Assembly: GCA_942492115.1 (NCBI GenBank)
Contig: CALODL010000024.1
Location: 1-64,000 of the forward strand
DNA length: 64,000 nt
Source of the DNA: CALODL01 sp942492115
GTDB taxonomy: Bacteria; Planctomycetota; Phycisphaerae; UBA1845; CAIVHJ01
Reading direction: 5' to 3'
The position numbers were made by a program, and so were the translations under genes. The notes beneath the pieces are model-generated. The model saw only the letters and a list, made by a program, of their open reading frames with translations, searched no databases and was not told where the DNA came from. Shown piece after piece: positions 55,128 to 64,000 of the stretch. Positions within the stretch are counted from its first letter, which is position 1, and every line of letters starts with the position of its first letter.

Positions 55128-55431
55128 GTATGCCACAAATGCCCTCTTCTGCGGTTTCGCACGCCTTCGCGGGGAGCCTGGACCGAGGCGTTGAAGGCCG
55201 CGGTCGGTCAGTCGATTGACGTCGGATGCCTCGCCGGCCGATTCACGATACCGCTGACTTGGACCGCCGCCGTAACTGATTGCTCCGCGGTGCGTTACTG
55301 CCTGCTTAGATTTCTTTGCCCCTCTCCGCATCCGTTTGCATTTCCCTTGCTGTGGAGACGCGCCTGTTCGCCGAGAGGCGTACCGTGCCGCGTCCTGATG
55401 GCAATAGGTTGACAAAGAGAGGAGCGATGTC

Positions 55432-58329
55432 GTGAAGAAGTGGACTAACGTCAGGTGGATGCTCGTCTGTACCCTGCTGGCCTGTAGCGGTGGCACGATC
55501 ACCAGAGCCGATGAGAACGAATCTGAAGAGGACGATGAACTGAAGCCGTCGTGGCCGCTGCCCCAATCACGCTGTGTGCATGACTTCCAGTGCATGGAGG
55601 GGCTAGTTTGCGACGTGCTGGACATCAGTGCCATGCCACCTGTGGAGATCCATGGTGGATCACCGCGCGACGGCGACACCGTGTGCCAGCCAGGTTGCCG
55701 GATCGACGGCGCCTTCTACTACCCCGACGTACGTGACGATTATCCGAACAACTGCCAGTCCTGCCAGCCGGGCGTCAGCACGACTGCGTGGGCAGCCGTC
55801 ACGACGAACCTGGAGTGCCGGGCGGCAGCCGGGGTCTGTGATGTCGCGGATGTGTGCGACGGTGCCACGGGAAGCTGTCCGTCAGACACCAAGCGCGAGG
55901 CGACCCACGCATGCCGCGCCGCCACGGGCGATTGTGACGTCACGGACTATTGCGACGGCACGACTGACGACTGTCCAGCGGATGAAAAGCACGCAGCATC
56001 CCACGCTTGTCGCGATGCCGCGGGCGCTTGCGACCTCACGGACTACTGTGACGGCACGACGAACGACTGCACCGCAGACCTCAAGAGCACCGCTGAATGC
56101 CGCGCTGCCGCGGGTGATTGTGATGCGGCCGAGTTCTGTGACGGCGCGGCGGACGACTGTCCCTCTGACATCAAATTGGGAACCGATTTCGAATGCCGCG
56201 CGGCTGCAGGTGATTGCGATCTGGCAGATTCATGTGACGGCCTGAGCAACGACTGTCCCGATGCCAAGCGCCCGGCGAACGAAGAGTGCCGCGCAGCTGC
56301 GGGTGATTGCGACCTTGCAGATTCTTGCGATGGGATGACCAATGACTGCCCAGACGCCAGACGCGACACCAACTACGAATGCCGGGCGGCGGCATTTCCG
56401 TGTGACGCTGCTGAGTTCTGCGACGGCGGCATCACGTGTCCCGTGGCCGACGATTCGCCGTGCGCAGACGGAGCGCTTTGCGATGCCGACGAACAGTGCC
56501 AATCCGGCGCATGTATCAACGGCACCTGCGGCCCGGCTGCCGCGGTCAACGGTGTGTGCGACTCCGGTCCCGATTGTCAGGGCGAGCTGATCTGCGATGG
56601 TCAGGCCTGCAAGGTCGATCGTGACGGTGCATGTGCCGGCAACGAGTGCGCGGGTGGCCTGGCCTGCGATGGCACATCCAGCACCTGCAAGGTGGCGTCG
56701 GGCGGGACCTGCGTCGCCTCATCGGACTGCGCCAACGGTTCGACCTGCGACGGAGACCCTCCGACTTGTGGTTCGAGTTTGAATGGCACGTGCTTCCGTA
56801 GCGCGGACTGCGGCAGCGGGCTGATCTGTGCCTGCGACAACTTCAAGACCTTCTTGTGCATCCCCCCTGCCGAATGCGAGGAAGATCGCTGTGACACCGC
56901 TGGTGTTTGCAAGGTGCCCGTGGGCGGCATATGTGAGTCGCACGGGGACTGCGGGATTCAGAGGTCGATCGATCTGGGAGAGGAGTTCTATTGTCCCTCT
57001 GGAACATGCGTGCAGAAGCTGCCTCTCGGTACCGTGTGCCAGGCCGATCCGCCGGGTGAGAGTTGCGACCCGACATGCGACAACGTGGTACCACCATCGC
57101 CCAACGACGATGCCTGCGCCAGTGGCACGTGTTTCCTCGCCGTTGGTAGCGGCGGTGCGCCGTATACTGATCCTGCTGATTTTGTCTGCTGCAGCGACCT
57201 TGGCGAGGCGTGCGTCGTCGATGAAGACTGCTGCCTGGAGACTCGCCGCCGACAGCGCATCTGCTCGAACAATGTGTGTGTTCGGGTAGCGATTGCAGGC
57301 GAACCGTGCCAAACGACTTCGGATTGCGACGATTTTGCGCAAGGGGCCCCGACGGGTCTCGAGTGCAACGCCAACAATATCTGCGAGGTCCCCCCACCCG
57401 AGCCGGGAGATCTGCCGAACGGCAGCGCCTGCTCGGTCGCTGGAGACTGCATGTCGCTGCATTGTGCCGAAACGCGCGACGATGGCTTCAAGTGCCTGCC
57501 TGCAAATGAGCCTGGCAGCGCGAGCGCCGGATTCGGTGAGGCGTGCGACGGTGATGGCTTCCTGCTACGCGGTGATCCCAATGGTCGCCAGTGTACGGAT
57601 GAAGGCGGAGAAATGGTGTGCTGTGCGGGCGGCCAGCTCGCCGCCTCAGGCCAGGAGGGCCGCTGCCGGCAGTGTTGCCGTTCCTGGGACAACGAGGATC
57701 CGATCGGCTGTGGACCGGCCCCGGGGCCCAATAGTATCGAAGTAAAGAAGTGTGTCGGCCAGAACGGCCCGACAATACAGACCTGTGCAAGCACGTCGGA
57801 CTGTCCCGAGAGCCAGGAGTGCATCGTGGTCGACGACCCGCGCTGTTGCGGCGGCCGGTGCACGAACATCCTGCAGGATCCGGAAAACTGCGGAGAGTGT
57901 GGCAACGACTGCATCGGCATTGCCGATTCGAATCCATGCCTCGTCTTCGAGAGCTGTGGTGGCGGGACGACGCCGGGCGTGTGCGATCTCACTGTTCCGT
58001 GTGAAGGCGAAGTCGGCATGGGCCTGGGTTGTTATGACAGCCGTGAAGATGATTGCGCAACCGAGGGGTGTTCCCACTTCTGGCCACTGACTCAGGAGTG
58101 GCGGGATTGCGTCGCAGAACTCGATGACTGCTGGGAGACTCCCGGGGAGCCCGTGTGCTATACGTATGAAATCGACTCTCCAACGGCCTGCGAGAGCTGC
58201 AACGACAACGACGATTGCCTGTTCAATGAAATCTGTCGCTCCCGCTGTGGCGGCGCGTCAAGACAGGATGAATTGATCTGCTTCGACGGGTCGTATTGCG
58301 CCGAGAACGCAAACGATTGCAACGAGTAA
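55432..58329 (+). CDS. secreted Cys-rich protein with seven disintegrin-like repeats
   Basis: 965 residues from GTG 55432 with AGAGAGGAG upstream. A Sec signal (CTLLACSGGTITRA) is followed by an acidic stretch. Seven tandem repeats of 30-33 residues (about nt 55813-56440) follow the pattern CRAAAGDCDLADSCDG...DCP, close to the disintegrin domain. The rest (about 56450-58320) is rich in Cys with EGF/Dickkopf-like spacing, such as CDGTSSTCKVASGGTC and CLVFESCGG. The protein is probably extracellular and disulfide-rich. Such proteins are common in Myxococcota and some Planctomycetota. Function unknown. No frame problem seen. Confidence 0.83.
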   Translation: MKKWTNVRWMLVCTLLACSGGTITRADENESEEDDELKPSWPLPQSRCVHDFQCMEGLVCDVLDISAMPPVEIHGGSPRDGDTVCQPGCRIDGAFYYPDVRDDYPNNCQSCQPGVSTTAWAAVTTNLECRAAAGVCDVADVCDGATGSCPSDTKREATHACRAATGDCDVTDYCDGTTDDCPADEKHAASHACRDAAGACDLTDYCDGTTNDCTADLKSTAECRAAAGDCDAAEFCDGAADDCPSDIKLGTDFECRAAAGDCDLADSCDGLSNDCPDAKRPANEECRAAAGDCDLADSCDGMTNDCPDARRDTNYECRAAAFPCDAAEFCDGGITCPVADDSPCADGALCDADEQCQSGACINGTCGPAAAVNGVCDSGPDCQGELICDGQACKVDRDGACAGNECAGGLACDGTSSTCKVASGGTCVASSDCANGSTCDGDPPTCGSSLNGTCFRSADCGSGLICACDNFKTFLCIPPAECEEDRCDTAGVCKVPVGGICESHGDCGIQRSIDLGEEFYCPSGTCVQKLPLGTVCQADPPGESCDPTCDNVVPPSPNDDACASGTCFLAVGSGGAPYTDPADFVCCSDLGEACVVDEDCCLETRRRQRICSNNVCVRVAIAGEPCQTTSDCDDFAQGAPTGLECNANNICEVPPPEPGDLPNGSACSVAGDCMSLHCAETRDDGFKCLPANEPGSASAGFGEACDGDGFLLRGDPNGRQCTDEGGEMVCCAGGQLAASGQEGRCRQCCRSWDNEDPIGCGPAPGPNSIEVKKCVGQNGPTIQTCASTSDCPESQECIVVDDPRCCGGRCTNILQDPENCGECGNDCIGIADSNPCLVFESCGGGTTPGVCDLTVPCEGEVGMGLGCYDSREDDCATEGCSHFWPLTQEWRDCVAELDDCWETPGEPVCYTYEIDSPTACESCNDNDDCLFNEICRSRCGGASRQDELICFDGSYCAENANDCNE

Positions 58330-58351
58330 CGACAGCGGCTCGTGGAGATGG

Positions 58352-58389
58352 GGGACAGCCCACCTGTTCAAAGAGCAGGTGGCTGTCCC
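58352..58389. terminator. inverted repeat between convergent genes
   Basis: Arms GGGACAGCCcACCTG and CAGGTGGCTGTCCC pair over 14 bases with one bulge, loop TTCAAAGAG. Lies between the ends of the Cys-rich protein gene and the kinase gene; no T-tract on either side, so termination is likely but unproven. Confidence 0.55.
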
Positions 58390-58398
58390 GCGATTCAT

Positions 58399-60891
58399 CT
58401 ACTCGACGCACGCGACGAGCGCGGCCAGCAGTTCCGTCGGGACACGGCTGTCGTCGTCGGCGAGCGATTGATACAGCTCCTGTGCACGGCGCAGCGATCT
58501 GCATCCTTCGGTCTTGTGCTGCAGGCTGCTGTCGGGGTCTGCATCCATCGCCCGAGCCAGTGCCAGGTGAGCCTCCCCACGGCGTTGGTGGGTGCCGGCG
58601 AGGAGTTCGCGCATGTCGGCGGTCATCTTGTCCTCGGGCATGGCCCGCTCCATTTCCTGGGTGCATGCGGTCAATTCGGACAGGGCGTCCGCGACGCGGT
58701 CGGCATCGAGCAACACTCGGCCCATCTCGCCGGACACCTCGGCGGCCCCGAGCCACGATGTGCTGTTGCTGGGGTCGGCCTCGGCCATACGCCGCAGAAT
58801 GGCTCGGGCCGAACCATAAGCAGCCAGGGCATCATCTAAACGTTTCACGCGCGCAAGCCCGCGTCCCAGCGAGAAATGTCCGACAGCGAGGTCCATCGTG
58901 GCCCGCGCGTTGTCCGGTTGAGACCGGGCCCGATCCACGCGTCGTTGTAATGAGAGCTCATACCTTTCGACGGCTTCTTCAGGACGGTCCAGTTCTACGA
59001 GCACGTCAGCGACGCGCCCCAGGCTGACGGTGTAGGCCCGCTGCAGCTCGTCGCTGTCTGGTTGAGCTCGAGCCAGGTGCTTGCGGATCTCCAGGCTCGC
59101 GATGTACATGTCGTAGGCTTCGTCCCTGCGGTCCATCTTGCGGTAGACATCACCGAGCTTGTTGTAACTGAACGACACGTTGCGCTGGCCTCGCGGATCC
59201 TCGTCGGCAATGGCCAACTTGAGAGCGTGGCTGTTCTGGAACACCGCGAGCGCCCGGTCATAGTTCTGCTCCTGAAGATGCAGGTTGCCGGCCCGTTCAA
59301 GGCAAATGGCCAGGCTGCGCCGGAAGTCGATGTTGCTGGGATCGCGAGCGACCAGATCCTCCAGCATTTCGATGGCCTTCTGGTAGTTCTCAAGCGCTGC
59401 CTTGGGGTCTCCGACATTGAGGGCGTTGGGCAGCCCCATGACATCACCGATCTCGCTGTAGGCCAGGGCCAGGTCCTGGAGCAACTCCAGATCCAGGCCA
59501 CGTGTGTCGCGCGCCATGTTGTCCAGGTAATGCTGCGTGGTCTTGGTCAGGAACTCCCTGGCCGCGGTCTGCCCTTTGGTCCGTTGCAGTCTCTTGTAAT
59601 CGAAGATCACTTTGTGGGCGAAGCCGTGTAGATCTTCGAAGCGCTGCTCTGCTATGCGTTGGGCGGACCGGGCCTCAATGGCCTGCCACAGGGCAACGGT
59701 GCTTCCGGTGATCAACGCCAGCACCGCGACACCCAGGCCGACGACGATCCCACGATGCCGTCGGGCGAACTTGCGCAATTGATAGACCGAACTGGCCTTG
59801 CGGGCCACAATGGGTTCGTACTCCAGGTAGCGACGCAGGTCATCGGCCAGTTCCTTGGCGGACTGGTAACGCCGTGATTTGTCCTTGGCCATGGCCTTGG
59901 CCACAATGGTCTCAATATCGCCGCGCAGCGTGCTGTGCAGCTGGCCCAGGCTGGCCGGGTCGTCTTCCTGAATGATCCGCGCCGCCTCGGCGATCAAGCG
60001 GCGACTCAGGTCATGCGGCAGCCTCTTGCCAAGCAGTTCATAGAGCACGACGCCAAGGGCATAGACGTCGCTGCGCGTGTCGATGTCGCTCGACATGCCA
60101 CTGACCTGCTCGGGGCTCATGTAGGGAATGGTGCCGACCACATGTCCAACGTCCGTTTGCAGGGTGGCCATTTGAACGTCGCCGTCGGTGGCTCGCGCCA
60201 CGCCGAAGTCGAGGATCTTGGGATTGCCGGCCGTGTCGACCAGGATATTGCCCGGTTTGAGGTCGCGGTGAATGACCCCCTGCTGATGAGCATGCTGCAC
60301 CGCGTCGCAGACCCTGGCAACGAGCCCCAGAACAGCCCGGATGTCGAGCTGCTCCTGTTCGACGAAGCGATTGAGCAGCATGCCGTCGACGTACTCCATG
60401 GCGAAGAACGACAGTTTGTCATCGCCGGTGCCCGTCGTGCCGGCTTCATAGATGTGCGCGATGCCGGCGTGCCGCAGGCGTCCGAGCACCTGCGCTTCGA
60501 ACTCGAAACGCCGAGCCATCTCGCGCGACAGGACGCCTGGCCGTAGAACCTTCACGGCGATCTGCCGTCGGGGCTGGTTCTGCTCGGCGAGGTACACGAT
60601 GCCCATCCCGCCGGCTCCGAGCCTGCGCAACACGCGGTATGGGCCGATGGCCTCAGGCAGGTCCACGCCGACGTCGTCCAACGCCGCCATAGCCGATCGC
60701 TGCACGTCGAGTTTGAATGGCTCGAGCGCCGTGTCAGCCGACTGGTCATCCTCGAGCAGACGCTCCACCGCACTGCGTAGCTCGCGGTCCTCGCCGCAGG
60801 CCTTGTCAAGATATTCCGAACACTCCGCCGCGCTCAGATCGCAGCAGGCCTCGAACAGCTCTGTCAGCTTGCGATATCGTTCCGGGTTCAG
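58399..60891 (-). CDS. Ser/Thr protein kinase with transmembrane span and TPR domain
   Basis: 830 residues if it starts at CTG 60891, 789 if at GTG 60768. Between the two, the frame carries a sequence typical of this family: LNPERYRKLTELFEACCD... The CTG overlaps the sigma factor stop as CTGA, with AGGAAGGA eight bases upstream. The kinase domain (about 80-340) has the Gly-loop LGAGGMGIVYLAE, Lys in IAVKVL, HRDLKPGN and ILDFGVA. One transmembrane span (IVVGLGVAVLALITG, about 380-395) separates it from eight or so TPR-like repeats (about 470-820). It pairs with an ECF sigma factor gene, as is common in Planctomycetota. Confidence 0.9.
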   Translation of the reverse strand: MNPERYRKLTELFEACCDLSAAECSEYLDKACGEDRELRSAVERLLEDDQSADTALEPFKLDVQRSAMAALDDVGVDLPEAIGPYRVLRRLGAGGMGIVYLAEQNQPRRQIAVKVLRPGVLSREMARRFEFEAQVLGRLRHAGIAHIYEAGTTGTGDDKLSFFAMEYVDGMLLNRFVEQEQLDIRAVLGLVARVCDAVQHAHQQGVIHRDLKPGNILVDTAGNPKILDFGVARATDGDVQMATLQTDVGHVVGTIPYMSPEQVSGMSSDIDTRSDVYALGVVLYELLGKRLPHDLSRRLIAEAARIIQEDDPASLGQLHSTLRGDIETIVAKAMAKDKSRRYQSAKELADDLRRYLEYEPIVARKASSVYQLRKFARRHRGIVVGLGVAVLALITGSTVALWQAIEARSAQRIAEQRFEDLHGFAHKVIFDYKRLQRTKGQTAAREFLTKTTQHYLDNMARDTRGLDLELLQDLALAYSEIGDVMGLPNALNVGDPKAALENYQKAIEMLEDLVARDPSNIDFRRSLAICLERAGNLHLQEQNYDRALAVFQNSHALKLAIADEDPRGQRNVSFSYNKLGDVYRKMDRRDEAYDMYIASLEIRKHLARAQPDSDELQRAYTVSLGRVADVLVELDRPEEAVERYELSLQRRVDRARSQPDNARATMDLAVGHFSLGRGLARVKRLDDALAAYGSARAILRRMAEADPSNSTSWLGAAEVSGEMGRVLLDADRVADALSELTACTQEMERAMPEDKMTADMRELLAGTHQRRGEAHLALARAMDADPDSSLQHKTEGCRSLRRAQELYQSLADDDSRVPTELLAALVACVE

Positions 60892-61469
60892 GAGCCCATT
60901 CCTTCCTGCAGCGTGGAGCGCAGCCAGGCCCTTGCCATGCGCCAGTCGAGCTTGACCGTGCGCGGCGACACGTCGAGCACTTCCGCGGTTTCTTCGACGG
61001 ACAGCTCACCGAAGAAACGCAGCTCGACGACGCGTGCCTGCCGTTCGTGCAACGTGTGCAGTTGCGTGAGGGCTTCGTCGAGATCGAGCAGGTCCACCGG
61101 ATGGTCATCATCGCCGGAGGGCGACGCCTGCGACAGCGTGATGCGTTGCCAGCCCCCACCCCGTTTGAGCGCCTTTCGCTTGCGCGCGTGCTGGACCAGG
61201 ATCTGGCGCATTGCCAAGGCGGCCACGGCGTGAAAGTGGGCCCGATTGCGGTAATCCTGATTGGATTGATCGATAAGGTGAACGTACGCCTCGTGAACCA
61301 GTGCCGTCGGCTGCAGGGTTTGCCCGCGCCCCGCCCCCCGAAACCACCGCGCTGCAATGCACCGCAGCTCCGGGTAGATGGCCTGGTAGGCCTCTTCCGT
61401 AGCGGCCGTAGCGCCAGCGCCAAGGTGCCGGAGCAGTTTCGCGGTCTCGGGCTTGTTCGAATCGGACAA
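60888..61469 (-). CDS. ECF-type RNA polymerase sigma factor (PF07638)
   Basis: 193 residues from TTG 61469, eight bases after a GGAG. The frame upstream contains ATG 61592 but with no family similarity. Regions: sigma-2 (YPELRCIAARWF, LVHEAYVHL, HFHAVAALAMRQIL) and sigma-4 (RFFGELSVEETAEVLDVSPRTVK). The stop codon overlaps the kinase start. The kinase probably modifies it or its targets. Intergenic 61470-61725 shows no other gene. Confidence 0.9.
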   Translation of the reverse strand: MSDSNKPETAKLLRHLGAGATAATEEAYQAIYPELRCIAARWFRGAGRGQTLQPTALVHEAYVHLIDQSNQDYRNRAHFHAVAALAMRQILVQHARKRKALKRGGGWQRITLSQASPSGDDDHPVDLLDLDEALTQLHTLHERQARVVELRFFGELSVEETAEVLDVSPRTVKLDWRMARAWLRSTLQEGMGS

Positions 61470-61725
61470 AAAGGGGGCTCCTAACCAAGGGGGGCTCCGT
61501 TTTGTTTCCCATGCCCGTGCCCTTTCCTTCGAGGACACGCCCACGGCTCTTCGATAGGACCTTGGTGCAATGCCTTTCTCATGATACTCCAATTCGCAGC
61601 GGCCGTAGGTTTTCGTGGTACAGTGTGACCTGCCGTCCCGCGGTGCATTGCGCGCCGGTCCGCTTGCGTCCGGGGGAGAACGAGGCTCTCCAAGTGCAAC
61701 GCCTTGTTAGACCGCTGCACCTCTC

Positions 61726-62508
61726 CTAACTTGGCACCAACGCCAGGTACGCCCCCACCAGATCCTGCACCACCGCAGATGCGTACTCCCCGTCGTTCCC
61801 CCGTGTCGTCTTGATGATCTGACCCCCCTCCTCCTGTACTCGACGGACACTTTCGGCGAGGTCGCCAACGGGAAGGTAGATCAGCCAGACAGGCGGCAGA
61901 CCCAGGTTTACACCGCGCGCATGGCAAATTCCCGCCGCCGGGTGTCCATCATCGCCGATCATGTTGTAATCGGCGTAACGCTCGCTCTCGTCCTCCATCT
62001 CGACGTCCAGTACCGACCAGCCAACGACCTGTCGATAGAAGTCACGGGTTGCCGAGGCGGCGGAGACCGTCAGGTCGAGCCAGGAGATGCAACCCACACG
62101 TGCCGCGGCACCGTCAGTCGGGGGAACCGCCTCCGAAGGAACAACCGGGGTGATCCCGAACGCCGCCCCATTCGGGTCGAGCAGCACCGCCCATTGACTC
62201 TTGCCATCGTCGTCTTTGGCATGCATGAGCTCGCTCCCGCCCAGATCGAGCGCACGCTTCACGCTGGCTGCGACATGGGCGACCTGAATGTGCGGCATCC
62301 ATTGGAGCGGTAGGTTCGAATATTCCGCGCCACGCGGGCCCAAGCCGACGACCGGCATGCCCAGATTGTTCATCAGATCCTCGCGCCACAGCGGGTTCTC
62401 ACCCGTGGTGAGCACGCGTGAGTAGAAGTGCACTTCACGTTCGTGTTCGGGAACAGCGATGTCGGCGCTGAGGATTCCGCCGACGCGCGGAATAAGGGGG
62501 TCACTCAT
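61726..62508 (-). CDS. two-domain VOC-family protein
   Basis: 260 residues from ATG 62508, made of two glyoxalase/VOC modules (about 1-120 and 130-258). The first has HEREVHFYSRVLTTG, the second CISWLDLTVSAASATRDFYRQVVGW and VWLIYLPVGDLAESVRRV. Metal-coordinating H/E pairs are partly missing, so it may be a binding rather than catalytic member. Tandem VOC proteins of this kind often have no known substrate. Confidence 0.85.
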   Translation of the reverse strand: MSDPLIPRVGGILSADIAVPEHEREVHFYSRVLTTGENPLWREDLMNNLGMPVVGLGPRGAEYSNLPLQWMPHIQVAHVAASVKRALDLGGSELMHAKDDDGKSQWAVLLDPNGAAFGITPVVPSEAVPPTDGAAARVGCISWLDLTVSAASATRDFYRQVVGWSVLDVEMEDESERYADYNMIGDDGHPAAGICHARGVNLGLPPVWLIYLPVGDLAESVRRVQEEGGQIIKTTRGNDGEYASAVVQDLVGAYLALVPS

Positions 62509-62881
62509 GGTTGTCGTCCGGTCCGCTTCGGACCTGCTCCTATCTGTCTCAGATATTCCGGGATTGCCCAATTGACTCTTTCATCCTGTAGATCTTCGCT
62601 TTGAATTGTACCTCGCCAGGCTGTTCGGCAACAAAGACCATCAATGGGCACCTCTTGTCGTGCGTTGGAGGCACCAGAGGCGTGCTCTCTACCAGAGCAA
62701 TGGGGCGTTGGCGCAATGGGTGCATTATCTGGCGCAACGCACTGCATGGAATGCTAAAACTCACCCGCCCCGAGATACTCATCTAACCACAACAGGGTCC
62801 TCTCTGACACGCCAGCCGCTCCGGATTCACACGCCGACCGAGCCTGGACGGTCGAGAAGCGCTGAGTATTCGCGCGGGCAC
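62509..62881. other. region between two VOC genes
   Basis: No gene I can support. A 77-codon minus-strand frame (62549-62782) starting at ATG lacks a ribosome binding site and family similarity. The right part contains sequence rich in palindromic GC pairs without a terminator tail. Confidence 0.3.
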
Positions 62882-63268
62882 TCACTGTCCCGGAGGTGGT
62901 TCCCACAGTTCGACCTTGTTGCCCTCCGGGTCCATGACCCACCCGAACTTCCCGTACTCGGAATCGTCGGTCTTCTCCAGAACCTGACATCCTTCATCCC
63001 GCAGCGCCTGAAGTAGAGCGGCCAGGTCTTCGACGCGATAGTTGATCATGAAGGTCGACGTGCTTGGTGCGAAGTGCTTACCATCTGCGGGGCCGATGGA
63101 CCACACGGTCGTCCCCGCTGTCGGGCTGCCCGCTGCATCGGTCCAGGTGAACGCGGTGCCTCCCCATTCCTGAACGTCAATTCCGAGGTGCTGCTTGTAC
63201 CACGCGCGCAGTGCGACCGGGTCGTTCGCGCTGAAGAAAACCCCTCCGATACCTGTGACTCTGCTCAT
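62882..63268 (-). CDS. VOC-family protein (glyoxalase-like)
   Basis: 128 residues from ATG 63268 with GGAGGT upstream. VOC module with ANDPVALRAWYKQHLGIDVQEWGG, TFMINYRVEDLAALLQALRDEG and MDPEGNKVELWEPP. The terminal Glu is the usual metal ligand. A single-domain protein, likely a dimer. Same strand as the other VOC gene, 373 bases apart. Confidence 0.87.
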   Translation of the reverse strand: MSRVTGIGGVFFSANDPVALRAWYKQHLGIDVQEWGGTAFTWTDAAGSPTAGTTVWSIGPADGKHFAPSTSTFMINYRVEDLAALLQALRDEGCQVLEKTDDSEYGKFGWVMDPEGNKVELWEPPPGQ

Positions 63269-63510
63269 GTGGACCTCCGAAACGGGTGACGATTGCGACA
63301 ATGGTGGGACATGAGCGCCCATTCTACTCCGTAACGAACTGCAGGACAGCTCGAGCATGGGCCCATTCAACGGGCGAGACCAGAATGAGCCCACGCACTG
63401 GACTGGCGGCGCCCCTCCTGATTACGATGCCATGCGTGTGGCGATTTGTCGGCGCGCACTCCGCCGCGTCAGGCCCTGGATAATTCTCTTCCCCTCTACG
63501 GGAGCCCCCT

Positions 63511-64000
63511 ATGATTCGCCTGTGCATCCTGCTTGCAGCGCTTGGTTTCGTGACACGCCAGTGTGTTGCCGACGTCATCACCTCTCCGGTGTTTGGTGAC
63601 TCGATGGTCGTTCAGCGCGACATGCCGATCAAGATCTGGGGCTGGACGCGGCCGAATACCGCGGTGCGGGTCATGATGGCTGGACAGGAAGGCCAGACCA
63701 CATCGGATGCCCGGGGGCGCTTCGACGTGTTCCTCGCGCCGCTGCCTGCCGGTGGGCCGCACGAACTGATCATTCAGGGCGACGAAACCAGAACTTTCAA
63801 GGACGTACTGGTTGGTGAAGTGTGGATGTGTTCGGGCCAGTCCAACATGGCATGGCCCGTGGCCAGGACGCGCGACGCGGACTTGGAATTACTGACGGCG
63901 AAGTATCCCAACATCCGCTTGCTCGCAGTACCGCAGGTTGGAACGCAGGAGCCCCAACAAGACTTCAATGGTCACTGGACCACCTGCACCCCCGAAACGG
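63511..64000 (+). CDS. sialate O-acetylesterase (N-terminal part, cut by window edge)
   Basis: 163 codons, open to the window end. A Sec signal (MIRLCILLAALGF) is followed by VITSPVFGDSMVVQRDMP and a beta-domain. The SGNH-like catalytic Ser lies in GEVWMCSGQSNMAW, as in family members that remove O-acetyl groups from sialic acid or xylan. The remaining catalytic residues lie outside the window. GGGAG lies 11 bases before the ATG. Confidence 0.88.
   Translation, partial: MIRLCILLAALGFVTRQCVADVITSPVFGDSMVVQRDMPIKIWGWTRPNTAVRVMMAGQEGQTTSDARGRFDVFLAPLPAGGPHELIIQGDETRTFKDVLVGEVWMCSGQSNMAWPVARTRDADLELLTAKYPNIRLLAVPQVGTQEPQQDFNGHWTTCTPET

Noticed and set aside
55813..56440. DNA repeat array
   Set aside because: The repeats are coding and diverged at third positions; they are protein repeats, not a CRISPR or satellite.
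62549..62782. 77-codon minus-strand ORF
   Set aside because: No ribosome binding site, no similarity, and base composition unlike the neighbouring genes.

Overview
The window is a GC-rich bacterial chromosome segment, most likely from a member of the Planctomycetota. The gene content points there: a secreted beta-helix protein ending in a type I dockerin, an FG-GAP/ASPIC-UnbV protein, a PF07638-type ECF sigma factor coupled to a Ser/Thr kinase with TPR repeats, DUF2092 lipoproteins, an IPTL-CTERM-like anchored propeller and a sialate O-acetylesterase. No rRNA is present, so the assignment is an inference.

1-33.8 kb is ordinary core genome. A minus-strand tripartite efflux operon (TolC-like, HlyD-like, MacB/LolD-like ATPase; no permease is visible in the window) is followed by a sirtuin, a thioredoxin-fold protein with a strong terminator, and a cofactor run ribBA-thiE-(homocysteine methyltransferase/MTHFR). 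Next come guaB-lipoprotein-guaA on the minus strand, a CPBP protease-DUF418 fusion, a CRTAC-like protein, PhzF, a DEAD-box helicase, a GT9 glycosyltransferase, hutH-hutU-hutI, two coupled DUF2092 proteins and the dockerin protein.

34.0-55.1 kb is a genomic island array in the 3' end of tRNA-Ser(GGA). The last 17 bases of the tRNA gene recur exactly at 34724-34740 and 43649-43665 and in degenerate form at 55112-55127. They delimit a 644-bp block of three tRNA-derived repeats and two larger tandem elements. The two elements share left-end and right-end sequences, including paired octamers (8-3-8 spacing) about 125-130 bp from each core, but carry different cargo and no recognisable integrase. 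Element 1 (about 34741-43665) holds a large HIT-HKD nuclease-SF2 helicase-S24-like gene, an IS1380-family element, and a lipoprotein gene interrupted by an IS3-family element. Element 2 (about 43666-55127) holds an AbiE-like type IV toxin-antitoxin pair under a promoter flanked by two palindromes, an orphan winged-helix/addiction antitoxin fusion, and a Wadjet-type jetABCD operon. The best reading is a pair of trans-mobilised defence islands (CIME-like) sharing one lost or distant integrase.

Three large island genes (HIT-HKD-helicase, IS1380 transposase, jetC) are each interrupted by exactly one missing nucleotide. This is either decay or an assembly artefact, and it decides whether these systems work.

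55.4-64 kb returns to chromosome-like content: a Cys-rich secreted protein with seven disintegrin-like repeats, an ECF sigma/kinase pair (kinase probably starting at CTG and coupled to the sigma gene), two VOC-family proteins and the start of a sialate O-acetylesterase cut by the window edge.
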